Below are positions 1 through 6,133 of a DNA stretch of 6,133 bases, one piece after another (position 1 is the first letter of the stretch; each line of letters starts with the position of its first letter). Source of the DNA: Bacteroidales bacterium (GTDB lineage Bacteria; Bacteroidota; Bacteroidia; Bacteroidales; VadinHA17); NCBI GenBank assembly GCA_016936695.1, contig JAFGXK010000098.1:1-6133 (forward strand). The letters run 5' to 3'. A program made the translations under genes and the position numbers. The notes beneath the pieces are model-generated. The model saw only the letters and a list, made by a program, of their open reading frames with translations. It did not search any database and was not told the DNA's origin.

Positions 1-2207
1 CAAGCGAAAAGGAGTATAAGCAGACAGGAGACATGGCACCCCTGGATACCTACCTGTATCTGGCGATTGCATTCCAGAGGAACGACAGTCTCGAACAGGC
101 TCTGACCTACCTTAACGACGTTAAAAAGAGACTCTCCCCTTCCGACACCTACCAGCTTGACTTTGTCGATCTTCAGATCCGTAACTGCAGGTATGCCATG
201 GAGATGAAGAAAAGACCGGTAAGGGTGATAACAGAGCATTTTGCCCCATGGCTCGCAAATTTCCCGGGCGCCTGCAATCCGGTTCTGGCCACAAACGACT
301 CAGTGTTCGTATTTACAGTTAAAAATGAAGGCATAACCCAGATATACTGCTCATACAAGAACACAACCTGGAACGAACCAACCAACATCACAAATCAGCT
401 GGGCGGTTTTGACAGATTTTATACCAACTCCATTACCGGCGACGGTAAAATGCTTATCATGTACCTGGATGACGGAGGAGACGGCAACCTCTATTACAGT
501 ATGAGAACCGGCACAACCTGGTCAAAAATCAAATCATTGGGTAAACCTGTTAACTCAATCTATTGGGAGTCGCACGGATTCATAACTCCCGACGGCCAGA
601 CCATGTATTTCGCAAGCAACCGGCCCGGCGGCGAGGGCGACCTTGATTTATGGTCATCGCGCAGGCTGGCCGAAGGCAACTGGGATGCTCCGGTGAACCT
701 TGGAAATACAATCAATACCCCCTATGATGAAAATACTCCCTATTTTGATGTTGAAAATGATGCTTTACTCTTCAGCTCAATAGGACATATCACAATGGGC
801 GGCTACGATGTCTTCAGAAGCCAAAACAGGGGCGGCGTATGGACCCAACCTATCGGAATGCCCTACGCCTTTAACACAGTTCAGGAAAACAGCCATTTTA
901 TTCTAAACAACAATGCTCCTGGTTTTGTAGCCAGCCGCTTTGACGAAAAGTCAAACGAGAGAAACATCTTTGCCATTGTTGCTATCGATCCTGCTGATGA
1001 AATAACTACCGCTTCCGGAACAATAACTCTTGAAGATGGCATGAATGTCGACCCAAAAGTTTCACTTATCACTCTCAAGAACCTTAAAACAGGCGAAATA
1101 ATCCAGAATATTCCAGTGAATCCCGACGGAACTTTTCAGTTCGAAATCAAACCGGGTGATTATGAGGTGTACATAAGTCATGATGGATATAACACCGATA
1201 CCTTAACACTCAATCTGCCACTCTATTATACAGGCAGTTATCTTGCAGTTAGTCCGTCACTTGCTCCCGAAAAAGTGTTTACGGGAGACTTCCTTTCAAT
1301 CCAGAATGTGCTATTTGATTTCGATAAATACGATCTTAACGACGAGGCAAAACAGACGCTCGAATTACTTAAAAATATCCTTATCACATACCCCGATCTT
1401 ACAATCGAGGTTGCAGGATATACCGATTCCAAAGGAAGCACCGAATACAACAGAAGACTTGCAGACAAACGCGCTCAGGAAGTTATTGACTACTTCACCC
1501 TGACAGGAATCGAAGGTGGGAAATTCCTTAAAAAGGCTTTCGGCGAATCGAACTTCGTGGCTGTCAACACCAATCCTGACGGATCCGACAATCCCGAAGG
1601 CAGAAAATACAACAGAAGAGTCACTTTCGGAATAGTCAATCCCGGAACAGGAGTGGTGATAAGGCATGAAGTTTACACCCCAAGGCACCTCAGACAGCCA
1701 GGCGCTACCAAGTATAGTATAGTTCTAAAGCAGACTAAAGATGTACTGTCAACCTCCTATTTCAGCAACCTCATAAAGGACGAAATGCTCTTCATCAGGA
1801 CAGTCAAGACCGATACAGCAAACATTTATGCACTCGGTGTGTTCTTCAACAGGTCGGATGCAGTGACTTACCTGGGTTATCTGAAGGGACTTGGAATTAA
1901 CGATGCATATGTTATCAACCAGTATGAACTCGATAACCTGTCGGGCGATGGCAATCCGATTATAATGCAATCACCCGCCGCAACACGACTGGTTTACTCC
2001 ATCCAGCTTAAAGCAACCAGAAATCCTATCGACGTCAGAAGAATATTCCCAAATTATGAAGGGGTTAGAGAAATCGTCGCCGACGACGGATTCTATAAGT
2101 ATGTCTGGGGAGAATTCAGGTCTGTGGCTCAGGCCAAAGAAGCTCTGGAAGAAGTAAAGAAAGATTTTGATGATGCCTTTATAAGGCAGGTAAATGTCGT
2201 AAGATAA
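1..2207 (+). CDS. PorE-like TPR/PD40/OmpA envelope protein with C-terminal SPOR-like repeats (5' partial)
   Basis: This probably anchors an envelope complex to peptidoglycan from the periplasmic side of the outer membrane. The frame is open from base 3, with ten sense codons before the first ATG at 33, so the start and any signal peptide lie upstream. Counting from that Met, residues 1-60 are TPR-like helices. About 80-318 form a PD40 beta-propeller with five visible repeats (for example ITPDGQTMYFASNRPGG at 184-200). About 326-396 look like a carboxypeptidase-regulatory-like beta domain. Residues 421-533 are OmpA_C, with GYTDSKGSTEYN at 462-473. D465 and R480 match the diaminopimelate-binding Asp and Arg of E. 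coli OmpA in context and 15-residue spacing. The order TPR, propeller, CRD, OmpA is that of the type IX secretion component PorE, but many Bacteroidota paralogues share it and no other T9SS gene is present, so I give no symbol. Residues 560-724 are an addition read as two SPOR-like repeats (YSIVLKQ at 561 and YSIQLKA at 655). Confidence 0.88.
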   Translation, partial: SEKEYKQTGDMAPLDTYLYLAIAFQRNDSLEQALTYLNDVKKRLSPSDTYQLDFVDLQIRNCRYAMEMKKRPVRVITEHFAPWLANFPGACNPVLATNDSVFVFTVKNEGITQIYCSYKNTTWNEPTNITNQLGGFDRFYTNSITGDGKMLIMYLDDGGDGNLYYSMRTGTTWSKIKSLGKPVNSIYWESHGFITPDGQTMYFASNRPGGEGDLDLWSSRRLAEGNWDAPVNLGNTINTPYDENTPYFDVENDALLFSSIGHITMGGYDVFRSQNRGGVWTQPIGMPYAFNTVQENSHFILNNNAPGFVASRFDEKSNERNIFAIVAIDPADEITTASGTITLEDGMNVDPKVSLITLKNLKTGEIIQNIPVNPDGTFQFEIKPGDYEVYISHDGYNTDTLTLNLPLYYTGSYLAVSPSLAPEKVFTGDFLSIQNVLFDFDKYDLNDEAKQTLELLKNILITYPDLTIEVAGYTDSKGSTEYNRRLADKRAQEVIDYFTLTGIEGGKFLKKAFGESNFVAVNTNPDGSDNPEGRKYNRRVTFGIVNPGTGVVIRHEVYTPRHLRQPGATKYSIVLKQTKDVLSTSYFSNLIKDEMLFIRTVKTDTANIYALGVFFNRSDAVTYLGYLKGLGINDAYVINQYELDNLSGDGNPIIMQSPAATRLVYSIQLKATRNPIDVRRIFPNYEGVREIVADDGFYKYVWGEFRSVAQAKEALEEVKKDFDDAFIRQVNVVR

Positions 2208-2237
2208 ACCGGCAATTATTATACCGGATACCTTTTT

Positions 2238-2762
2238 ATGAAATACAGGGAAATAAGCTTGAGGGCCCTCGAACCGGAGGACCTGGAGTTGCTTTACCAG
2301 TGGGAGAACGACATGACTAACTGGCTGATAAGCAATACAGTAAAGCCATTCTCAAAATACACTCTAAGGCGATACCTTGAAAATTCCCACAAAGACATTT
2401 ATGAGACCGGTCAGGTCCGCCTCATGATTGACCATATTACTGACAATAAAACAATTGGAACAATTGATCTGTTCGATTATGACCCTTTCCACAAAAGGGC
2501 AGGTGTGGGAATCCTGATTGCACTCGAAGAATACCGCAGAAAAGGTTTTGCAACAATGGCGCTTAAATGCCTTATAAACTATTGTTTTAAAACTCTTATG
2601 CTTCGTCAGCTCTACTGCAGTATCATGTCAAATAATAAGGAAAGCATGGCACTGTTCAGTAAACTGGGTTTTATTCAGGCCGGGACAAGAAAAGACTGGA
2701 TAAGAGTTGCTGACGGGTACCTCGATGAACATCTTTTCCAGCTTGTCAATCCTGATGCATGA
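2238..2762 (+). CDS. GNAT family N-acetyltransferase (RimJ/RimL/SpeG-like)
   Basis: A complete 174-residue cytosolic acetyl-CoA-dependent N-acetyltransferase that fills a single GNAT domain. The N-terminus has the LRALEPEDLELLYQWEND signature (8-25) common in this branch. Strand beta-4 is RAGVGILI (87-94). The acetyl-CoA pyrophosphate loop follows as R100-R-K-G-F-A105, the R/Q-x-x-G-x-G/A motif A. The C-terminal half has the family's asparagine (NN at 132-133), LFSKLGF (139-145) and an aromatic tail. The type is close to RimJ/RimL and spermidine acetyltransferases, so the acceptor could be a protein N-terminus, a polyamine or another amine; the sequence does not decide. The ATG at 2238 is supported by the usual N-terminal length, although no Shine-Dalgarno is visible. 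The gene lies 30 bp after the envelope gene with no convincing terminator or promoter between, so co-transcription is likely. Its stop is 3 bp from the stop of the convergent methyltransferase gene. Confidence 0.9.
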   Translation: MKYREISLRALEPEDLELLYQWENDMTNWLISNTVKPFSKYTLRRYLENSHKDIYETGQVRLMIDHITDNKTIGTIDLFDYDPFHKRAGVGILIALEEYRRKGFATMALKCLINYCFKTLMLRQLYCSIMSNNKESMALFSKLGFIQAGTRKDWIRVADGYLDEHLFQLVNPDA

Positions 2763-2765
2763 ACT

Positions 2766-3767
2766 TCATTTGAGTCCTGAAGCCAAAAGACCACAGGCAG
2801 CAAAGATATCGGCACCCGCCGATTTCCTTATCGATGCTGATATCCCGGATATAACAAGTTCATGCTTAAAATGATTCATTGTTTCCATAGGTGAAGAAAC
2901 GTTGCCGTCACCAGGAACTGAATGATAAGGCAGCAGGTTAACCCTGATGCCGGTATCCCGGAGCAGCTCCTTCAGTCCTTCCAGATGCCCCCGGGTATCA
3001 TTCATATCCCTTATCATGATATAGGCAACGCTCATACGCCTCTTTTTACCTGTCCGGGCCGATTTCATCACCTCAAGAATTTCCCGGGCAGGGTATTTTC
3101 CTTCTGCCGGAACTGATTTCAGTCTTTCTTCCGGAAAAGGCGAAAACAAGCTGAGTGCCAGGTTGCATTCACATGAATCCAGAAATTTTCGTACACCGGG
3201 AGTTATCCCAACTGTCGAAACTGTAATGTTTCTCGGGCTTATGGCCATTCCCCATTCTGCAGTCATGATATCGCAAGCCTTCAAGACATTGTCAAGATTA
3301 TCCATCGGCTCTCCCATCCCCATAAAAACAACATGGGTAACCTTTCCGTCAATTCCCGGACCGAGAACCTGGTTCAGAATATCCCTTACTGAAAGATCAC
3401 CTCTGAAACCGTAATGTCCGGTGGCGCAGAATGGGCAGCCCATCCTGCAACCCGATTGAGAAGAGACACATACCGTAGTTCTCTTCGGATTGCTCATCAG
3501 GACTGTCTCAAATTCCTTCCCGTCTTCATTACTGAAGAGGAATTTTACTGTTCCGTCAGCAGATCTCAAGGAAGAAACCGGGTCGTAGATACCCGGACAC
3601 GAAGTCTCCATCAACTTCTCCTTTGCCTTCCGGGAAAGGCCTTTGACAAGCATCAGGTCATCCGACTTCCTTTTGTAAAGCCAGTTGGCTATAGCCAGAG
3701 CATGCCTCTCATCGCATTCTGCCAGCTCACTTATCTCTGAAGCTGTAAGTCCGCAAAGGCTTTTCAT
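2766..3767 (-). CDS. rlmN: RlmN/Cfr-family radical SAM RNA adenine methyltransferase (divergent RlmN-like)
   Basis: Family enzymes methylate an adenine carbon: RlmN acts at C2 of A2503 in 23S rRNA and at A37 of some tRNAs, and Cfr acts at C8 of A2503. They use a [4Fe-4S] cluster and a methyl group carried on a cysteine. The cluster motif CxxxCxxC is C107, C111, C114. C100 aligns with E. coli C118 and C325, in AACG near the end, with the methyl-carrying C355. E87 aligns with E105. GMGEPMDN (150-157) is the SAM-binding GEP motif, and N277 lies in VNLLPYH. The N-terminal 60 residues resemble the RlmN accessory helical domain. At 333 residues it is shorter than E. coli RlmN (384), mostly at the two ends. 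Oddities are SLF (206-208) where the family has SLH, A248 in VAYIM where RlmN usually has Glu, and A317 in IRKSAG where RlmN usually has Arg. Cfr also has Ala and lacks Arg at the last two sites. The symbol is therefore provisional. The ATG lies 4 bp after the dcp stop, without a clear Shine-Dalgarno, so it is probably the second gene of that operon. Confidence 0.85.
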   Translation of the reverse strand: MKSLCGLTASEISELAECDERHALAIANWLYKRKSDDLMLVKGLSRKAKEKLMETSCPGIYDPVSSLRSADGTVKFLFSNEDGKEFETVLMSNPKRTTVCVSSQSGCRMGCPFCATGHYGFRGDLSVRDILNQVLGPGIDGKVTHVVFMGMGEPMDNLDNVLKACDIMTAEWGMAISPRNITVSTVGITPGVRKFLDSCECNLALSLFSPFPEERLKSVPAEGKYPAREILEVMKSARTGKKRRMSVAYIMIRDMNDTRGHLEGLKELLRDTGIRVNLLPYHSVPGDGNVSSPMETMNHFKHELVISGISASIRKSAGADIFAACGLLASGLK

Positions 3768-3771
3768 TTCA

Positions 3772-5877
3772 TTATTGAGAAATCAGTCCCCTGTTTTTCA
3801 GAAGAGGCTCAATCTGAGGCTCACGACCGCGGAAATTCACATACATCTGCATGGCATCCATGGTCCCGTCCTTCTGAAGGATGTTCCTGCGGAACGATTC
3901 GGCGGTAGCCCTGTCGAACACACCCTTTTCCCTGAAGGCTTCAAAGGCATCGTTATCGAGTACGGCAGCCCATGTATAACTGTAATATCCTGAATCATAC
4001 CCGTCGATGATGTGAAGGAAATATGTACTTCTGTATCTGGAAACGATCTCAGGTATCAGACCTATCTTATCAAGGTATTCCTTCTCAAAGCTCTGAACAT
4101 CAACCACTGCCGGTGCCTCCTGTGTATAATATGCTATATCGAGCAATGAGGCTGCAAGAAGCTCAGTGTTTATGAACCCCTGATTGAAATATCTGCTCTT
4201 GTCCAGTTTCTCCACCAGGGCGGCAGGAATCGGTTCGCCTGTTTCGTAGTGACGGGCATATACATCAAGCAATTCAGGCTCGGTAACCCAGTGCTCCATT
4301 ATCTGTGAAGGCAGCTCCACAAAATCCCAGGCTATGTATGATGTGTTGTAAGTGTTCTTGCAGAACAATCCTTCAAGGGCATGTCCGAATTCATGAAAAA
4401 GAGTTTCCACCTCTTCAAGATTAAGCAGGGCAGGCAGTTCATCGGTGGGGCGGGTAAAGTTGCAGACAACCGTCACGACTGGAGTAACGGGCTTCCCATC
4501 AACAACATGATGGCTTCTGTACCCTCCGCACCATGCTCCCTGCTGCTTGCTTTCGCGCGGATGAAAATCGAGGTAAAGTATTCCGATATGCGATCCGTTT
4601 TCCTCCCTGACTTCATAGGCTTCAGCATCCGGATGAGGAAGGGGTATGTTGGTCAGAGGAGAGAATGAAATTCCATAAAGCCTGTTCGCACAGGTAAAAA
4701 CACCTTCCCTTACATTGTCGAGGAGGAAATAAGGCCTGAGGGCATTATCATCAAGGTCGTACTTTTCTTTCCGTACCTTTTCGGCATAATACCACCAGTC
4801 GGATGGTTCCAGTTTGAATTTTCCACCCTCGCGGTCAATGATAAGCTGCATCTCCTTAACCTCATTTTTGGCTACAGGAACTGCCCTGGACCAAAGGTTG
4901 TTCAGAAGATCCAGAACGTTCTCCGGGTTCTTTGCCATCCTGGGTTCAAGAACAAGGTGTGAGTGTGTCTTGTATCCAAGCAGTTTGGCGCGCTGAGCCC
5001 TCAGTCTTACTATATCGGCAAGTATCTTGTTGTTGTCATATTCATTACCGTTGTTGCCGCGGTTTGTATAGGCATTGAAAAGTTCGCGGCGAAGATCCCT
5101 GTTCTCCGAATACTGAAGGAAAGGAAATATGCTCGGCCTTTGTGTGGTAAAAGCCCACTCGCCTTCCCGGCCAGCAGCTTTTGCAGTCTCAGCAGCTGCA
5201 TCAGCGATTGATTCAGGTAATCCAACAAGACCGTCCTTTCCGACAAACAGTTTATAGTTGTTTGTCTCGGCCAGGACATTCTGGCTGAACTTCACTCCCA
5301 GTACCGACAGTTTCTGGTTTATGTTCATAAGGGTATCCTGGTCAACCTTGCTCAGGTTGGCTCCGTTCCTTACAAACTCCTTGTAAAGGTTCTCAAGGAT
5401 GAATTTCTGTTCATCGGTAAGTGTTTCGGAAGCCTGGTTTTCGTAAACATGCTTTACCCTCTTGAAAAGATCAGGATTAAGTACTATTTCATCCTGATAG
5501 GCTGCCAGTTTCGGAGAAATCTCCATTTCTATGTTCTGCAGCGAATCGCTTGTATTTGCTGAAGCTTGGGCAAAAAACACCTGTGCTACCTTTGACAGGA
5601 GTTCGCCCGACCTGTCGAGAGCGCCTACAGTGTTCTCAAAATTGGGTTCTTCAGTGTTGCTGATCAGATTCTGAATATCCTTCTTCCCCTCTTCCATTCC
5701 TTTTTCAAATGCCGGCATATAATGTACGGCATGGATTTTTTCGAACGGCGGAACGTCGAACGGAGTGTTGTAAGCAGAGAAAAAAGGATTGGCTTTTTCA
5801 TCAACCCTGTTCTTGCAGGAACCCAGGATAAGGCATGGCAATCCCATGATCAAAAGGATTTTAGTTAAATTTTTCAC
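3772..5877 (-). CDS. dcp: M3 family zinc metallopeptidase, Dcp-like lipoprotein
   Basis: Probably a peptidyl-dipeptidase or oligopeptidase that cleaves short peptides. The start is GTG: an in-frame TAA lies five codons upstream, and the next in-frame ATG (residue 11) would destroy the signal peptide. Residues 1-21 form a lipoprotein signal with a basic n-region (K2, K6), a hydrophobic core and lipobox LGSC, giving lipidation at C21. No clear acidic surface-export tag follows, so a periplasm-facing membrane anchor is likely. A helical N-terminal region (about 30-250) precedes the catalytic domain (about 255-698). The zinc site is H495-E-F-G-H499 with the third ligand E521 in WDFVELPSQIMEHW. 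Other family signatures are LDFHPRESKQQGAW (436-449) and the substrate-binding GYDSGYYSYTW loop (626-636). The length of 701 is normal for Dcp. Oddities are Glu at 502, where M3 enzymes usually have His (HEFGHALH), and a His-to-third-Glu spacing of 26 instead of the 29 in Dcp and thimet oligopeptidase. Peptidase class is secure; exact specificity is not. Confidence 0.92.
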   Translation of the reverse strand: MKNLTKILLIMGLPCLILGSCKNRVDEKANPFFSAYNTPFDVPPFEKIHAVHYMPAFEKGMEEGKKDIQNLISNTEEPNFENTVGALDRSGELLSKVAQVFFAQASANTSDSLQNIEMEISPKLAAYQDEIVLNPDLFKRVKHVYENQASETLTDEQKFILENLYKEFVRNGANLSKVDQDTLMNINQKLSVLGVKFSQNVLAETNNYKLFVGKDGLVGLPESIADAAAETAKAAGREGEWAFTTQRPSIFPFLQYSENRDLRRELFNAYTNRGNNGNEYDNNKILADIVRLRAQRAKLLGYKTHSHLVLEPRMAKNPENVLDLLNNLWSRAVPVAKNEVKEMQLIIDREGGKFKLEPSDWWYYAEKVRKEKYDLDDNALRPYFLLDNVREGVFTCANRLYGISFSPLTNIPLPHPDAEAYEVREENGSHIGILYLDFHPRESKQQGAWCGGYRSHHVVDGKPVTPVVTVVCNFTRPTDELPALLNLEEVETLFHEFGHALEGLFCKNTYNTSYIAWDFVELPSQIMEHWVTEPELLDVYARHYETGEPIPAALVEKLDKSRYFNQGFINTELLAASLLDIAYYTQEAPAVVDVQSFEKEYLDKIGLIPEIVSRYRSTYFLHIIDGYDSGYYSYTWAAVLDNDAFEAFREKGVFDRATAESFRRNILQKDGTMDAMQMYVNFRGREPQIEPLLKNRGLISQ

Positions 5878-5922
5878 AGTCGCTGTTATTTAGATTATGA
5901 TACTCAATTACAGATAATGATG

Positions 5923-5952
5923 CAAAATAAGTTTATAAAAACTGTTATCAAA
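5923..5952 (-). promoter_or_regulatory. Candidate Bacteroidota-type promoter for dcp-rlmN
   Basis: Read on the minus strand, TTTG (5952-5949) is followed after 18 bp by TTATTTTG (5930-5923). That matches the Bacteroidota -7 consensus TAnnTTTG at all but its second position and has near-consensus spacing. Transcription would start around 5916, giving a leader of about 40 nt before the GTG at 5877. The region is AT-rich, so a chance match is possible. No RBS is visible in the leader, which is usual in this phylum. Confidence 0.42.
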
Positions 5953-5964
5953 AGAAATATGGAT

Positions 5965-5972
5965 TATTTTTG
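5965..5972 (+). promoter_or_regulatory. Candidate -7 element for the tRNA-Ser gene
   Basis: TATTTTTG is an exact fit to the Bacteroidota -7 consensus TAnnTTTG. The expected -33 position (about 5942-5946) has no TTTG, only CTGTT, so the match is one-sided. Transcription would begin near 5979 and leave a leader of roughly 68 nt to be removed before the mature tRNA 5' end. The promoter footprint would overlap that of the minus-strand dcp promoter. Confidence 0.33.
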
Positions 5973-5987
5973 TCATCCCGTTTCAGT

Positions 5988-6012
5988 CACCCGTGTGGAG
6001 ACGGACCGGGTG
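5988..6012. repeat. Small inverted repeat in the tRNA-Ser leader
   Basis: CACCCG (5988-5993) and CGGGTG (6007-6012) are perfect 6-bp arms around a 13-nt loop. The loop region can also form a nested alternative, CCGT/ACGG (5991-5994 with 6001-6004). No T-run follows on either strand, so it is not an obvious intrinsic terminator. It would lie in the predicted 5' leader of the tRNA precursor. A role in leader processing is possible, but chance is a fair explanation. Confidence 0.35.
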
Positions 6013-6046
6013 CAACAGACTAAAATCGGTTGCGATCAGGAATCCT

Positions 6047-6133
6047 GGAGAGATGGCAGAGTGGTCGAATGCGGCGGTCTCGAAAACCGTTGTCCTGCAA
6101 TCGTGGGACCGGGGGTTCGAATCCCCCTCTCTC
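6047..6133 (+). tRNA. tRNA-Ser (anticodon CGA), 3' end cut by the window edge
   Basis: Decodes UCG serine codons. The 5' acceptor strand GGAGAGA (6047-6053) pairs with TCTCTC at the window end, and the seventh pairing base, the discriminator and any CCA lie outside. The anticodon stem is GCGGT (6074-6078) with ACCGT (6086-6090), including one G-U closing pair. The loop CTCGAAA (6079-6085) places anticodon CGA at 6081-6083. A long class II variable arm with GTCC/GGAC pairing (about 6092-6109) identifies a serine-type tRNA. The T-arm is GGGGG-TTCGAAT-CCCCC. All expected arms are present, so it looks functional apart from the window truncation. It is oriented away from dcp. Confidence 0.95.

Noticed and set aside
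33..35. ATG at 33 as the true start of the envelope protein
   Set aside because: The frame is open without a stop from base 3 to 33 and encodes residues that fit a TPR helix. The protein from this Met would also lack any signal peptide, although it has periplasmic domains. The ATG is an internal methionine of a gene cut by the window edge.
1..2207. Assignment of the envelope gene as porE and of the locus as part of a type IX secretion cluster
   Set aside because: The domain order fits PorE, but Bacteroidota carry many proteins of this design, the N-terminus is missing, and no other T9SS component lies in the window.
2229..2236. TACCTTTT just before the GNAT start as a -7 promoter element
   Set aside because: It matches TAnnTTTG except for the last base, but it abuts the ATG, so transcription would begin inside the coding sequence. 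No TTTG lies at the -33 distance.
2208..2237. CCGG...CCGG symmetry followed by a T-run between the envelope gene and the GNAT gene, as an intrinsic terminator
   Set aside because: Only 4 bp can pair around an 11-nt loop, and the T-run is separated from the stem by several bases. It is too weak to call a terminator.
2764..2782. CTTCA/TGAAG inverted repeat as a bidirectional terminator for the convergent genes
   Set aside because: The stem is only 5 bp with a 9-nt loop and lacks a T-run on both strands.
3163..3740. Plus-strand open frames opposite the rlmN gene
   Set aside because: They lie wholly within a well-supported radical SAM gene on the other strand and show no domain or motif of their own. 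They are antisense shadows. The same holds for the frames opposite dcp and the envelope gene.
5959..6133. Plus-strand open frame starting ATG GAT TAT TTT and running to the window end
   Set aside because: It reads straight through the tRNA-Ser gene, which has few stop codons because of its stems. It has no recognisable protein features. It is a by-product of the tRNA.

Overview
The window looks like chromosomal DNA of a Bacteroidota member, most plausibly an uncultured Bacteroidales- or Marinilabiliales-like lineage. The reasons are a PorE-type TPR/PD40/OmpA envelope protein, a GNAT protein of a type familiar from this phylum, a Dcp-like M3 peptidase made as a lipoprotein, genes without clear Shine-Dalgarno sequences, and upstream elements resembling the Bacteroidota promoter consensus (TTTG, then TAnnTTTG). 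The base composition looks uniform and moderate. No transposase, integrase, phage gene, CRISPR array or toxin-antitoxin pair is visible.

Layout. On the + strand, positions 1-2207 hold the 3' part of a large envelope gene whose frame is open to the left edge, so its true start is outside the window. Its order is TPR-like helices, a PD40 propeller, a carboxypeptidase-regulatory-like beta domain, an OmpA_C peptidoglycan-binding domain, and a C-terminal extension that I read as two SPOR-like repeats. A GNAT acetyltransferase gene (2238-2762) follows after 30 bp on the same strand. It converges, with a 3-bp gap, on a minus-strand pair: an M3 peptidase lipoprotein gene (dcp-like, 5877 down to 3772, GTG start) followed 4 bp later by an RlmN/Cfr-family radical SAM RNA methyltransferase gene (3767 down to 2766). 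A 169-bp AT-rich gap (5878-6046) separates dcp from a divergently oriented tRNA-Ser(CGA) gene, which is cut by the right edge about one base before the end of its acceptor stem. The gap carries a candidate promoter for each direction.

How the genes relate. The envelope protein probably links an outer-membrane or periplasmic complex to peptidoglycan, and the peptidase lipoprotein probably trims small peptides on the periplasmic side of the envelope. The methyltransferase would modify rRNA and possibly tRNA, and it probably shares a transcript with dcp. I see no evidence that the five genes form one pathway. This is mainly housekeeping and envelope sequence, and I do not see a previously undescribed multi-gene system. 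The points most worth a second look are the double SPOR-like extension after the OmpA domain, the family-atypical residues in the RlmN-like enzyme, and the altered zinc-site neighbourhood of the M3 peptidase.
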